Assembly: GCA_902535255.1 (NCBI GenBank)
Contig: CACASQ010000002.1
Location: 1-64,000, forward strand
Direction of reading: 5' to 3'
From: an uncultured Pelagibacteraceae bacterium
GTDB taxonomy: Bacteria > Pseudomonadota > Alphaproteobacteria > Pelagibacterales > Pelagibacteraceae
Length of the DNA stretch: 64,000 nt
Shown: in pieces, positions 36,342 to 45,580 of the stretch
Layout of the letters: the number at the start of each line of letters is the position of its first letter
How positions within the stretch are numbered: position 1 is the first letter of the stretch
Notes under the pieces: generated by a model
Databases searched by the model: none
Told to the model about the DNA's origin: nothing
Seen by the model: the letters and a program-made list of their open reading frames with translations, nothing else
Translations under genes and position numbers: made by a program

Positions 36342-38702
36342 ATGTTAAATTTTTTCAACTTTTCAGTAAAATTCATTATAATTTTTTTAATTGTAATTTT
36401 ATTATTCGCCTTTTCTACACTGTGGTATTTCTCAATAGGTTTGCCTGATTATAAAAAATTATCAAATTATCAGCCTCCTATCTCAAGTAGGGTTTACTCA
36501 GAAGATGGAAAGCTCATAGCAGAATATGCTTTACAAAAAAGATTATTTGTTCCTTACGAGTCAATTCCAGAAGTGGTGATAAATTCATTCCTTTCAGCAG
36601 AAGACAAGAATTTTTTTAATCATCCAGGCGTTGATGCGAAAGGTATCTTAAGAGCAGTTTTTAATAATATCAAAAATTTATCACAAAATAAAAGACTTGA
36701 AGGAGCCTCTACTATCACCCAGCAGGTTGCAAAAAATTTTTTATTAACTAATGAAGTTTCAATTAAAAGAAAGATTAAAGAAGCTATTTTAGCTTTTAGA
36801 ATTGAGCGAGCATATTCTAAAGAAAGAATTTTGGAATTATATTTAAATCAAATTTATTTAGGACAAGGTACATATGGTATTGCTGCAGCAAGCCTTGAAT
36901 ATTTCAATAAGTCTATCAAAGAGCTTACTTATCCTGATGCCGCTTTATTAGCAGCTCTTCCAAAAGCACCAAGTAAATATAATCCATATAAATTTGCGGA
37001 TTTAGGAAAGTTCAGAAGAAATTTGGTTTTAAAAAATTTAGAAGAAAATAATTTTATCTCAAAAAAACAATTAAAAAAATTTACAAACTCACCTTTAAAT
37101 TTGAAAAAAAGAAAAATAGAAATAGTAAATGAAGCCAACTCATACACAGAGGAAGTTAGAAGATCAGTAAAAGAGAATTACGGATTTGAAAAACTGTACT
37201 CTCAAGGTTTAAGTATTAGAACTCCACTTAATATTAATTATCAAATACAGGCTATTAATTCTTTGAGAAAAGGAATTGAGGAATACGATCAAAGACGTGG
37301 TTGGCGGGGGCCTTTAGTAAATAAACAGAAAAATAAAAATTGGGAAAAGAAATTAAAAAATATTAAATTAGATCCAACCCTAAGTTGGAACTTTGCTGAG
37401 ATAATAAATCTTAATGATAATGAAATAGATTTTAAGATTTTAAGTGATGAGAAAAAAAATAATTTGGAAAAATTATACGCTAAAGATATCAAGTGGTCGT
37501 TAAGATACAAAAAAAAAATTCAAGATAAATTTAGTATTGGAGATATTATTTTTGTCAAAAAAGAAAAAAACAAATGGTTATTAAAACAATATCCTAAAGT
37601 TAATGGGGGTATAGTTGTAATTGATCCTTTCACGGGAAAGGTGAAAGCTTTGGTAGGGGGATTTAACTTTAAATCAAGTGAGTTTAACAGAGTAACACAG
37701 GCTAAAAGACAACCAGGTTCAGCATTCAAACCTATTGTGTATGCTGCAGCTTTAGAAAACGGTTTCTCACCTAATTCTATCATTTTAGATGCTCCTTTTG
37801 TCGAAAGTCAAGGAGTTGGTTTAAAAAACTGGAAACCAGAGAACTATGGCAAAAAATTTTATGGTCCTTCAACATTTAGAAAAGGAATAGAGTACTCTCG
37901 AAACTTAATGACTGTCAGAATAGCAAAAATTCTTGGTATGGATAAGATTTTAGAATTGTCAAAAAAACTAAATATTTATGATGAGATACCTGAGCTTTTA
38001 TCAGTATCATTGGGTGCAGCAGAAACTACCTTAATAAATCTTACTTCAGCATATGCTCCTTTTGTAAATGGAGGAAAAAAAATTGAGCCAACGCTTATTT
38101 CCAGAATTCAAGATAGAAGAGGAAAAACAATTTTCCAATCAAAAAATATGCAGTGCCAAGGTTGTGATAAATTTATTGTTGATACAAATTCCTTACCAAA
38201 TATTAAAAATAATACTGAGCAAGTAATAAGTGAAGAAACTGCATATCAAATGACCTCAATCTTAAGTGGAGCAGTAGAGAGAGGAACTGCAAAAAAATTA
38301 AAAACTCTTAAAGTGCCTATTGCTGGTAAAACAGGAACTACAAACGATAATTATGATGCATGGTTTATCGGATTTTCATCAAATTTGATAATCGGGGTTT
38401 ATATTGGATTTGACAATCCAAAAACTCTTGGTAAATATGAGACAGGATCCAAAGCAGCTCTTCCAGTTTTTAAAAACTTTGTTGAAAACGCCTTGTTTAA
38501 AGATGATTTTTCAGATTTTGAAATACCTGAAAATATCTTTTTAACATCTTTAAACTACGATACAGGATTAAAGTCCTCTTTAGGGGATAAAAATACAATT
38601 ATAGAAGCTCTGAAGAGAAGAGATATTAACAATATAAATAATAACAATTTAATTTCCATTAATGGACGTGATAATATAGTTAAATTTAGGCAGTTTTATT
38701 AA
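36342..38702 (+). CDS. mrcA: penicillin-binding protein 1A
   Basis: A bifunctional peptidoglycan synthase. The 786 residues have one N-terminal membrane anchor (about 9-31). The glycosyltransferase-51 domain has catalytic Glu87 in SAEDKNFFNHPG and GASTITQQVAKN. The transpeptidase domain has Ser460-x-x-Lys463 in PGSAFKP, then SRN and KTGTTNDNYDAWFIG. An intervening OB-like segment spans about 300-430. A ribosome-binding AAAAAGGAAA precedes the ATG. The stop overlaps the prfB start as TAATG. A periplasmic amidase gene often found between rne and mrcA in alphaproteobacteria is absent. Confidence 0.96.
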   Translation: MLNFFNFSVKFIIIFLIVILLFAFSTLWYFSIGLPDYKKLSNYQPPISSRVYSEDGKLIAEYALQKRLFVPYESIPEVVINSFLSAEDKNFFNHPGVDAKGILRAVFNNIKNLSQNKRLEGASTITQQVAKNFLLTNEVSIKRKIKEAILAFRIERAYSKERILELYLNQIYLGQGTYGIAAASLEYFNKSIKELTYPDAALLAALPKAPSKYNPYKFADLGKFRRNLVLKNLEENNFISKKQLKKFTNSPLNLKKRKIEIVNEANSYTEEVRRSVKENYGFEKLYSQGLSIRTPLNINYQIQAINSLRKGIEEYDQRRGWRGPLVNKQKNKNWEKKLKNIKLDPTLSWNFAEIINLNDNEIDFKILSDEKKNNLEKLYAKDIKWSLRYKKKIQDKFSIGDIIFVKKEKNKWLLKQYPKVNGGIVVIDPFTGKVKALVGGFNFKSSEFNRVTQAKRQPGSAFKPIVYAAALENGFSPNSIILDAPFVESQGVGLKNWKPENYGKKFYGPSTFRKGIEYSRNLMTVRIAKILGMDKILELSKKLNIYDEIPELLSVSLGAAETTLINLTSAYAPFVNGGKKIEPTLISRIQDRRGKTIFQSKNMQCQGCDKFIVDTNSLPNIKNNTEQVISEETAYQMTSILSGAVERGTAKKLKTLKVPIAGKTGTTNDNYDAWFIGFSSNLIIGVYIGFDNPKTLGKYETGSKAALPVFKNFVENALFKDDFSDFEIPENIFLTSLNYDTGLKSSLGDKNTIIEALKRRDINNINNNNLISINGRDNIVKFRQFY

Positions 38703-39791
38703 TGCAAAATTTTGAAAACAAATTAGCGGTAACAGAAAAAACCCTCAACAACATAAGGGGGTATCTTTGAAAAGAATAAAGTAAAACAAAAAATTAAAGA
38801 TTTAGAAAAAACTTTATTAAACGAAAATTTTTGGAAAGATCAAAATTCAGCAAAATCTACAATTAAACAAAAAAAAATGCTTGAGGAAATTTCATATTCT
38901 TATGAAAGTTCCCTTAAAGAAATAAAAAATATCAAAGATTTATTTCAATTAGCCTCAGCTGAAAAAAACGAGGAGGTAATAGCTGAATGCATCAATAAGA
39001 TTGAGGAAATTCTCAAAAAAATAAAAAAAAGTGAAATTAGTTGTTTTTTATCTGGAGAAAACGATGATTTGAACATTTATCTAGAGATCCATGCTGGTGC
39101 AGGTGGTACCGAAAGCCAAGACTGGGCAGAAATGTTAAGGCGTATGTATATGAAATGGTTCGATAAAAAAAAATTTTCTTACAATATAATTAGCGAACAT
39201 CAAGGAGAAGAAGCCGGGATAAAATCTTCAACAATAAAAGTTGATGGAGAATATGCATATGGCTTAATGAAATCCGAGTCAGGAGTGCATAGACTAGTAA
39301 GAATATCCCCATTTGATAGCGGAGCAAGAAGGCACACAAGCTTTGCTAGCGTATGGGTCTACCCTGCAGTTGAAGACGATATAAACATAAAGATTGAAGA
39401 TAAAGATTTAAGAGTAGACACATATAGATCAAGCGGAGCAGGAGGCCAACATGTAAATACAACTGATAGTGCAGTGAGAATTACTCATTTGCCAACAAAA
39501 ATAGTAGTGCAATGTCAAAATGAAAGATCTCAGCATAAAAATAAAGAGACATGTTTTAAAATGTTAAGGGCTAGACTTTATGAATTTGAGATACAAAAAA
39601 GAGAGGAAGAAGATCAAAAAGAACTTGATACAAAAACTGATATTGGTTGGGGACATCAAATTCGATCTTACGTTCTACAACCCTACCAATTAGTTAAAGA
39701 TCTTAGAAGCAAAACCGAGAATACAAATCCCATGAGTGTTTTGGATGGTAATATAGATCAATTTATAGAAGAAGGAATTAAAAACAGGTAA
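38702..39791 (+). CDS. prfB: peptide chain release factor 2 (programmed +1 frameshift)
   Basis: Terminates translation at UGA and UAA. The gene begins with ATG at 38702 and reads 22 codons to an in-frame TGA (38768-38770). A +1 shift there (skipping base 38768) continues to 39791 and gives 362 residues, the normal RF2 length. The slip site is the canonical AGG GGG TAT CTT TGA. After the shift come the coiled-coil N-terminal domain, the stop-codon recognition tripeptide SPF in VRISPFDSGARR, and the peptidyl-transfer motif GGQ in SSGAGGQHVNTTDSAVR. The start overlaps the mrcA stop, and the end overlaps the next ATG. A plain ORF search would find only the part from an internal ATG at 38877. Confidence 0.96.
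38756..38770 (+). promoter_or_regulatory. programmed +1 ribosomal frameshift site of prfB
   Basis: The sequence AGGGGGTATCTTTGA combines an internal Shine-Dalgarno-like AGGGGG, the slippery CTT and the autoregulatory TGA. When RF2 is scarce, ribosomes pause at TGA and slip +1, so RF2 levels control their own synthesis. This is the same arrangement as in E. coli, and the stop and spacing are intact. Confidence 0.95.
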
Positions 39792-41974
39792 TGAAAAAGA
39801 TTTTTTTATATTTTGGGTTATTAACTATATTTTTAATATTTTTAACTTTAACAATTTTGTCAACTGTTGGAATAGAAACTAATAAATTCAATAATTTAAT
39901 ATATAATAAAATTAATCAATCTAACAATGATATTAAATTAGATCTTAATAAAATTAAATTCAAAATAGATATTAAAAAAATCGGATTATTCTTAGAAACA
40001 AAAAAACCAAAAGTAAATTACCGTGAAACAACTTTACCTGTAAATAGCGTCAAAGTTTATATAGATTTTTTACCTTTAATTAAATCAGACATAAAAATAA
40101 AAAAAATAAATTTAACTTTAGATAAAATTAACATTAGAGATCTTAAAAAAATATCAAAAGCTTTCAAACCATCAAACATTAAGAGTTTTTTAAATAATAA
40201 AATTGATGAGGGAAAATTGGACACAGAAATTGATATATTTTTTAATGATGATAATTTATTGGATAACTTTATTGCTAAGGGATTTGTTTCAGATTTAAAA
40301 GTTAGGATCAATAAAAATATCATTTTGAAAAATACAAGTTTTGGTTTTTTTGCTGATGATAATGATATTTTGCTAAAAAATATTTTCAGTCAGTCAGAAA
40401 TATTTAAGATAAAAAATGGAGATTTAAAAGTATCGTTATCTCCGGACTTAATTTTGGAGTCAAATTTTGAAACAAATCTAAAATATAATAATAAATTAAA
40501 AAAATATTTAAATTTGATAAAAAATTTAAAGTATTCAAACAATCTTAATGTTTTGGATGCTGATTTTCAAAATAATTTTAAAATTATTCTAGATAATACA
40601 TATAAGGTTAAAGAATATAGCCTTAAATCTAGAGGAAAAATTTTAAATGCTGAATTCAAATTTAAAGAACCGTTAGAAAACTCTTTTTTAATCAAAAAAA
40701 TTGAGAATTTTAAAATAACAGACTCAGCATTCACGTCAAATTTAAGCTTAAACAATATTACAACCGATATAATTGGAAAATATTCGTTAAATAACGAAAA
40801 CTTTTTAAGTTTCAATTTTAATACCAAATCTATCAATGATTTAGTAAAATTTGATATAAATTTAGAATACGACAAAGAAATACAATTACATTCTATTAAC
40901 TATGCAAAGCCTGAGGGAAAAATTGCTAAATTAAACCTTACCTTTGAAAAAAATAAAGAAAATTTAAACTTTAAAGAAATAAGTTTTTTAGAGACCGAAA
41001 ACTCAATAGTCATTGAAGATTTAAAATTAAGTAAACAGCAATTTGTGTCACTTAAAAACATTACTGTAAAAACGAGATTAGATAAAAAATTCAATAACGA
41101 TTTTATAATTAAATTTGGTAAAAAAATATCTATTAATGGCTCTCATTTTGATGCCACCAATTTTTTAAAATCTTTGAATGACAGTTCAGAGCAAAAGACT
41201 TTTTCTAAAATTAATAAAGAAATAGAAATAGACTTCAAAAACATCTTTTTTCCTTTTTCAGAAAATCTGACGAATTTCAAATTGATCGGAAAAATTAAAA
41301 AAGGTAAATTTATAAATATTTCTTCAAAAGGTGATTTTGGAAATAATAATTTTTTAGATATATCTATGAAACTTGATAAAAAAAGTAATAAAAAATATTT
41401 GGAGATATATTCAGACTTAACTAGGCCTCTTTTAACAGAGTATAATTTTTTCAAAGGCTTGATGGGAGGAAAACTTTTTTTTTCATCAATTATTCAAGAT
41501 AACTATTATAATTCCAAACTAACCATAGAGAACTTTAAGGTTGTTAATGCACCAGGAATGGTAAAATTACTCTCTTTAGCTGATCTCGGTGGTTTAGCTG
41601 ACTTAGCAGAAGGAGAGGGAATTTCATTTGATATTTTAGAAATAGAAATGGAAAAAATAAAAAATAATTTAAAATTAAATGAAATACTCGCTTTAGGACC
41701 AAGTATCTCGGTTTTAATGCAAGGTTATCAAAATCCAGAAATTACAAGTTTGAGAGGAACTTTAGTCCCAGCGAAAACATTAAACAAATTAATTTCTAAA
41801 ATACCATTAATAGGTGATATTATAATTCCAAAGGAGGTAGGAGAAGGTTTATTTGGTATTAGTTTCAAAATTAAAGGAAGTCCAGGAAATTTGAAAACTT
41901 CAATAAACCCTATAAGGACGATAACTCCAAGATTTATTCAAAAAATAATAGATAAAAATAAAGAAATTAAGTAA
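39791..41974 (+). CDS. AsmA-like / YhdP-type envelope protein
   Basis: The 727-residue protein has one N-terminal membrane helix (about 5-25) and a long beta-rich body of repeated short strands. The C-terminal region resembles the AsmA/DUF3971 end: MVKLLSLADLGGLADLAEGEGISFD, GTLVPAKTLNKLISKIPLIGDIIIPKEVGEGLFGISFKIKG and NPIRTITPRFIQKI. Members of this superfamily (YhdP, TamB, AsmA) are implicated in moving phospholipids to the outer membrane. It is translationally linked to prfB by a 1-nt overlap. The 3' end overlaps convergent tyrS by 8 nt. Confidence 0.82.
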   Translation: MKKIFLYFGLLTIFLIFLTLTILSTVGIETNKFNNLIYNKINQSNNDIKLDLNKIKFKIDIKKIGLFLETKKPKVNYRETTLPVNSVKVYIDFLPLIKSDIKIKKINLTLDKINIRDLKKISKAFKPSNIKSFLNNKIDEGKLDTEIDIFFNDDNLLDNFIAKGFVSDLKVRINKNIILKNTSFGFFADDNDILLKNIFSQSEIFKIKNGDLKVSLSPDLILESNFETNLKYNNKLKKYLNLIKNLKYSNNLNVLDADFQNNFKIILDNTYKVKEYSLKSRGKILNAEFKFKEPLENSFLIKKIENFKITDSAFTSNLSLNNITTDIIGKYSLNNENFLSFNFNTKSINDLVKFDINLEYDKEIQLHSINYAKPEGKIAKLNLTFEKNKENLNFKEISFLETENSIVIEDLKLSKQQFVSLKNITVKTRLDKKFNNDFIIKFGKKISINGSHFDATNFLKSLNDSSEQKTFSKINKEIEIDFKNIFFPFSENLTNFKLIGKIKKGKFINISSKGDFGNNNFLDISMKLDKKSNKKYLEIYSDLTRPLLTEYNFFKGLMGGKLFFSSIIQDNYYNSKLTIENFKVVNAPGMVKLLSLADLGGLADLAEGEGISFDILEIEMEKIKNNLKLNEILALGPSISVLMQGYQNPEITSLRGTLVPAKTLNKLISKIPLIGDIIIPKEVGEGLFGISFKIKGSPGNLKTSINPIRTITPRFIQKIIDKNKEIK

Positions 41975-43205
41975 CTTTAATTAAAAAATGTTTCTTTTTT
42001 CCAATAGAGATTTTAAGACTCTTATCTCTAAAATCTTTTGGTTGAAGGATTTTTTTGTCATCGCTTATAACTATATTGTTTATTTTTAATCCTTTATTTG
42101 CAATTGTTCTCCTTGCTTCACTTTTTGATGAAGTTATATTACTACTTGACAATAAATCTAATAAATTAATCCCTGAAATTATATCGCTGTGTTTAATTTT
42201 TATTTCTGGTAAATCAGTACCTATGCCACCACCTTCAAAGGTAGCTTTAGCAGATTGCTCAGCTTTTAAAGAAGCCTTCTTTCCATGAAGAATTCTTGTA
42301 GCATTATTGGCCAAAAGTATTTTTAGTTTATTTATATTTTTTTCTTTGTCGCAAATATTTTCGATCTCTTCTGTTTTTATATCAGTAAAATAATTTAAAA
42401 ATCTTCTTACATCACGATCATCTGTATTCCTCCAGAACTGCCAATATTCATATGGAGAAAATAAATCTTTATTTAACCATATAGCTCCCTTTTCTGTTTT
42501 ACCCATTTTAGCTCCAGATGCCAAAGTTATGAGAGGTGAAGTAATCCCGAAAGACTCTTTTCTAAGCTTTCTCCTAATTAATTCTACTCCATTAACAATA
42601 TTTCCCCACTGATCAGAGCCCCCAATTTGTAGTTTACATTTATGCGTTTTAAAAAGTTGATAAAAGTCAAATGCTTGTAAAAGCATATAGTTAAATTCCA
42701 TATAGCTTAAGGATTGTTCTCTTTCTAATCTTAGTTTTACACTATCAAAGGTTAACATTTTATTGATTGTGAAATTAACTCCAATTTCCCTTAAAAATTT
42801 GATTAAGTTTAATTTTGTCAACCATTTTGCGTTATCAACATAAATCGGCTTAGTTTTTTTATTGGTATTATCTAGAATTTTATTAAAAACTTTTTTAATA
42901 CTTTTAATATTTTTATTTATTTCTCTTTTTTCTAAAATTTTTCTCGTCGTATCTTTACCTGATGGGTCTCCTATCAGAGTCGTACCACCACCTAAAAGAA
43001 TGATTGGTCGATGACCATGTTTTTGCATAAGTTTCAAAATCATTATTTGAAGTAAACTACCAACATGAAGGCTTTTAGCCGTACAATCAAAACCGATATA
43101 TCCTTGCAAACTTTCTTTATTACAAATTTCCTCTAGTTTATTTAAATCAGTGCACTGACTCAAATAGCCACGGGAGCTCATTTCTTTTAAAAATTTATTT
43201 TTCAT
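41967..43205 (-). CDS. tyrS: tyrosyl-tRNA synthetase
   Basis: A class I synthetase charging tRNA-Tyr. The 412 residues have the HIGH-equivalent at His47 in SLHVGSLLQI, the substrate region QIGGSDQWGNIVNG and the KMSKS-equivalent KMGKTEKGA. The C-terminal S4-like RNA-binding domain includes SKSEARRTIANKGLKINN. It is divergent from anmK across 55 nt, as in many alphaproteobacteria. Confidence 0.97.
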   Translation of the reverse strand: MKNKFLKEMSSRGYLSQCTDLNKLEEICNKESLQGYIGFDCTAKSLHVGSLLQIMILKLMQKHGHRPIILLGGGTTLIGDPSGKDTTRKILEKREINKNIKSIKKVFNKILDNTNKKTKPIYVDNAKWLTKLNLIKFLREIGVNFTINKMLTFDSVKLRLEREQSLSYMEFNYMLLQAFDFYQLFKTHKCKLQIGGSDQWGNIVNGVELIRRKLRKESFGITSPLITLASGAKMGKTEKGAIWLNKDLFSPYEYWQFWRNTDDRDVRRFLNYFTDIKTEEIENICDKEKNINKLKILLANNATRILHGKKASLKAEQSAKATFEGGGIGTDLPEIKIKHSDIISGINLLDLLSSSNITSSKSEARRTIANKGLKINNIVISDDKKILQPKDFRDKSLKISIGKKKHFLIKVT

Positions 43206-43260
43206 AGCGTAATTTGTTTAATTCACTATTATACAAATATTATTATAAATAAATAAAAAT

Positions 43261-44382
43261 ATGCAAAAAAAATATATTTCCATAGGGCTTATGAGTGGAA
43301 CATCCGGAGATGGTGTTGATGCATCAATTATTAGCTCAAATGGTGTTGATAAATACGAATCAATTAAAAACAAATATTACCAGTATGATGATGAAGTTTA
43401 CAATAAGATTCATGATTTAAAAGAGCAAATAAACTCTTCACAAGATCTTAAAAAAAATTCTTCTGCAATTTCAGATTTAGAAAGGAAAATAACTTTATTT
43501 CATGCAAAAATAATAAAAGATCTTAATTTAAATGAAGACAATCCTTTAATCGGTTTTCATGGACAAACGATTTATCATAATGCTAAAGAAAAAATTTCTA
43601 ATCAATTAGGTGATGCAAAATTATTATTTCAACTTACAAAAAAAAAAATAATTTTTAATTTTAGATATAACGACATTCAAAATGGAGGTGAAGGAGCTCC
43701 ATTAACGCCTTTATTTCATAAGTTAATTGTGGCTCAAAAGAAAATTAATCTTCCAGCTTGTATACTGAATATTGGAGGAATATCAAATGTTACAATAGTA
43801 AAAAAAATAATTGGAACTAATGAGCTCTATAGTAAAGATATTGGACCTGGAAACTGTTTAATTGATAGCTGGGTTAGAAAAAATTCAAGAAAAAAATACG
43901 ATTACAATGGATCTTTAGCAAGCAATGGATCTTTAAATGAAATTATACTAGAGCAAGCTCAAGAACTTTATTTTAACAGAACTATAAAAGATAAATTATC
44001 CCTTGATGTGAATGACTTTGACGTTTCTTTTGCAAGAGGACTTTCACTTGAGGATGGCTCAAAAACATTAACTGAATTTACAGCCAGTATAATTAGTGAA
44101 AGTTTATTAAATTATTTTAAAAATCTTAATATTCAAGTCAAAGATATATTAATTTGTGGAGGCGGAAGAAAAAATAAAATTTTGACTCAAAGTATAAAAG
44201 ATAAATTAAATCCCAACCATAACTTAAAATTAATTGATGATTATAAAATAGATGGAGATTTTGTTGAATCCCAGGCTTTTGCTTTTTTAGCCATAAGATC
44301 TTATCTGAAGTTGCCAATTACTTTTCCAGGTACTACTGGATGCAATAAACCTTGTTTAGGAGGGGATCTAATGCAAGATTAA
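43261..44382 (+). CDS. anmK: anhydro-N-acetylmuramic acid kinase
   Basis: Phosphorylates and opens 1,6-anhydro-MurNAc during peptidoglycan recycling. The 373 residues belong to the ASKHA kinase fold, with the N-terminal phosphate motif GLMSGTSGDGVDASI, then GFHGQTIYH, NFRYNDIQNGGEGAPLTPLFH, NIGGISNVT and ICGGGRKN. It ends with FPGTTGCNKPCLGG, the family signature. A possible promoter is TTGTTT (43214-43219) with TATTAT (43238-43243). It shares its terminal TTAA with the convergent hydrolase gene. Confidence 0.95.
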   Translation: MQKKYISIGLMSGTSGDGVDASIISSNGVDKYESIKNKYYQYDDEVYNKIHDLKEQINSSQDLKKNSSAISDLERKITLFHAKIIKDLNLNEDNPLIGFHGQTIYHNAKEKISNQLGDAKLLFQLTKKKIIFNFRYNDIQNGGEGAPLTPLFHKLIVAQKKINLPACILNIGGISNVTIVKKIIGTNELYSKDIGPGNCLIDSWVRKNSRKKYDYNGSLASNGSLNEIILEQAQELYFNRTIKDKLSLDVNDFDVSFARGLSLEDGSKTLTEFTASIISESLLNYFKNLNIQVKDILICGGGRKNKILTQSIKDKLNPNHNLKLIDDYKIDGDFVESQAFAFLAIRSYLKLPITFPGTTGCNKPCLGGDLMQD

Positions 44383-45035
44383 ATTAAAGCTGTTTTCTCC
44401 TTAAGGTATTTTTCAATTTCAATTTTTAGTTCTTTTTCTTTATTTTTAAAAAAATGATTTGAGTTTTTGATTTTAGAGAAAATTACCTCAACCCCTTTTT
44501 GATTTTTTATTCTATTATCAAGTTCATTTATACTTTCCTTCGTTACAAGCTCATCATTTTCACTGTATATTACTTGTCCCGATGTTGGACATGGCGCCAA
44601 AAAAGAAAAATCATAAACGTTTGGCTGAGGAGATACCGCTATAAAGTTATTAACTTCAGGCCTTCTCATTATTAATTGCATACAAATTAGTGAACCAAAA
44701 GAAAAGCCAGAAACCCAGCATTGACTATAATCTAAATTCTGTCTTTCAATCCAATCTAGTGCTGCTGCTGCATCTGATAATTCACCTTGACCATTATCAA
44801 AAACTCCCTCACTTTTTCCAACACCTCTAAAATTCACTTTAATTACAGAAAATCCATTATTTAAAAAAATATTATACATTAATTGAATAACACGATTACT
44901 CATTGTTCCTCCGTACTGAGGATGAGGATGTAAAACTATCGCAACTGGTGAACCAAATTTAGGGTTTTTATAATACTTGGCTTCTAGTCTTCCAGCAGGA
45001 CCAGGAATAAAAATTTCTGAACTTTTAGGTTTCAT
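44379..45035 (-). CDS. alpha/beta hydrolase (COG2945-like)
   Basis: A 218-residue single-domain hydrolase. The nucleophile elbow is GFSFGS (GxSxG) around residue 115, and VALVLHPHPQYGGTMSNRV-like residues near the N-terminus (ALHPHPQYGGTM region) form the oxyanion side. Later come SENDELV with the likely catalytic aspartate or glutamate and NSNHFFK with the histidine. The family is widespread in proteobacteria and the substrate is unknown. It ends at a TTAA shared with anmK and is divergent from iscR. Confidence 0.85.
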   Translation of the reverse strand: MKPKSSEIFIPGPAGRLEAKYYKNPKFGSPVAIVLHPHPQYGGTMSNRVIQLMYNIFLNNGFSVIKVNFRGVGKSEGVFDNGQGELSDAAAALDWIERQNLDYSQCWVSGFSFGSLICMQLIMRRPEVNNFIAVSPQPNVYDFSFLAPCPTSGQVIYSENDELVTKESINELDNRIKNQKGVEVIFSKIKNSNHFFKNKEKELKIEIEKYLKEKTALI

Positions 45036-45110
45036 AATTGATAATGATTACTATTAAAAAAAAAAGTACTGAGTTATAGCACGTTTTTATGCGACAAATA
45101 TTTTTTTTTA

Positions 45111-45133
45111 ATTCTGACTAAATTAGTAGGAAT
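45111..45133. promoter_or_regulatory. IscR-type operator upstream of the iscR-suf operon
   Basis: The 23-bp site reads ATTC-N2-ACTAA-N-TTAGT-N2-GAAT, a perfect dyad in its defined positions. It resembles the type 1 IscR motif, whose core is GACT-N5/6-AGT. It ends 14 nt before a likely -10 TATATT (45148-45153) and so covers the -35 region. That position fits repression of the operon by Fe-S-loaded IscR. Confidence 0.6.
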
Positions 45134-45165
45134 TCTGCAAAAACTGTTATATTACACGCTTAATT

Positions 45166-45576
45166 ATGAAATTAACTAATAAAGGTAGATATGCAGTAAT
45201 GGCGATGGCAGACTTAGCATTAAATGCTAAAGAAAAACCAATAAGCTTAACTGAAATATCTTTAAGACAAAACATTTCTCTAGCCTATTTAGAACAGATA
45301 TTTTTAAAATTAAAAGATAACAAATTAGTAAGAAGCTCTAGAGGAGCAACAGGCGGGTATGTTTTAGAAAAACCGGCATCTGAGATTAAACTGTCAAACA
45401 TTATTTATGCTGTGGATGAAGAGGTAAGAACTCTTAATTGTAAAAAAAATTCAAAAAAAGGATGTAATAACAAATCGACTAAATGTATCACACATAATTT
45501 ATGGGACCAACTCGACCAACATATAAATGGTTTTTTTGAAAAAGTAAAATTACAAGATTTAACAAAGAACAACTAA
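45166..45576 (+). CDS. iscR: Rrf2 family Fe-S regulator IscR
   Basis: This 136-residue winged-helix regulator senses Fe-S cluster status. The N-terminal DNA-binding domain contains [35 protein letters not shown] and the wing [12 protein letters not shown]. Potential [2Fe-2S] ligands are Cys92, Cys100, Cys107 and His110, close to the E. coli set (92, 98, 104, 107) with slightly wider spacing. It is the first gene of the suf operon and is preceded by a matching palindrome, which suggests autoregulation. sufB follows after 4 nt. Confidence 0.93.
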   Translation: MKLTNKGRYAVMAMADLALNAKEKPISLTEISLRQNISLAYLEQIFLKLKDNKLVRSSRGATGGYVLEKPASEIKLSNIIYAVDEEVRTLNCKKNSKKGCNNKSTKCITHNLWDQLDQHINGFFEKVKLQDLTKNN

Positions 45577-45580
45577 ACTT

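Noticed and set aside
38702..38770. Short reading frame ending at TGA before prfB, as if prfB were truncated or a pseudogene
   Set aside because: The TGA lies in the canonical programmed frameshift context and +1 slippage gives a full-length RF2.
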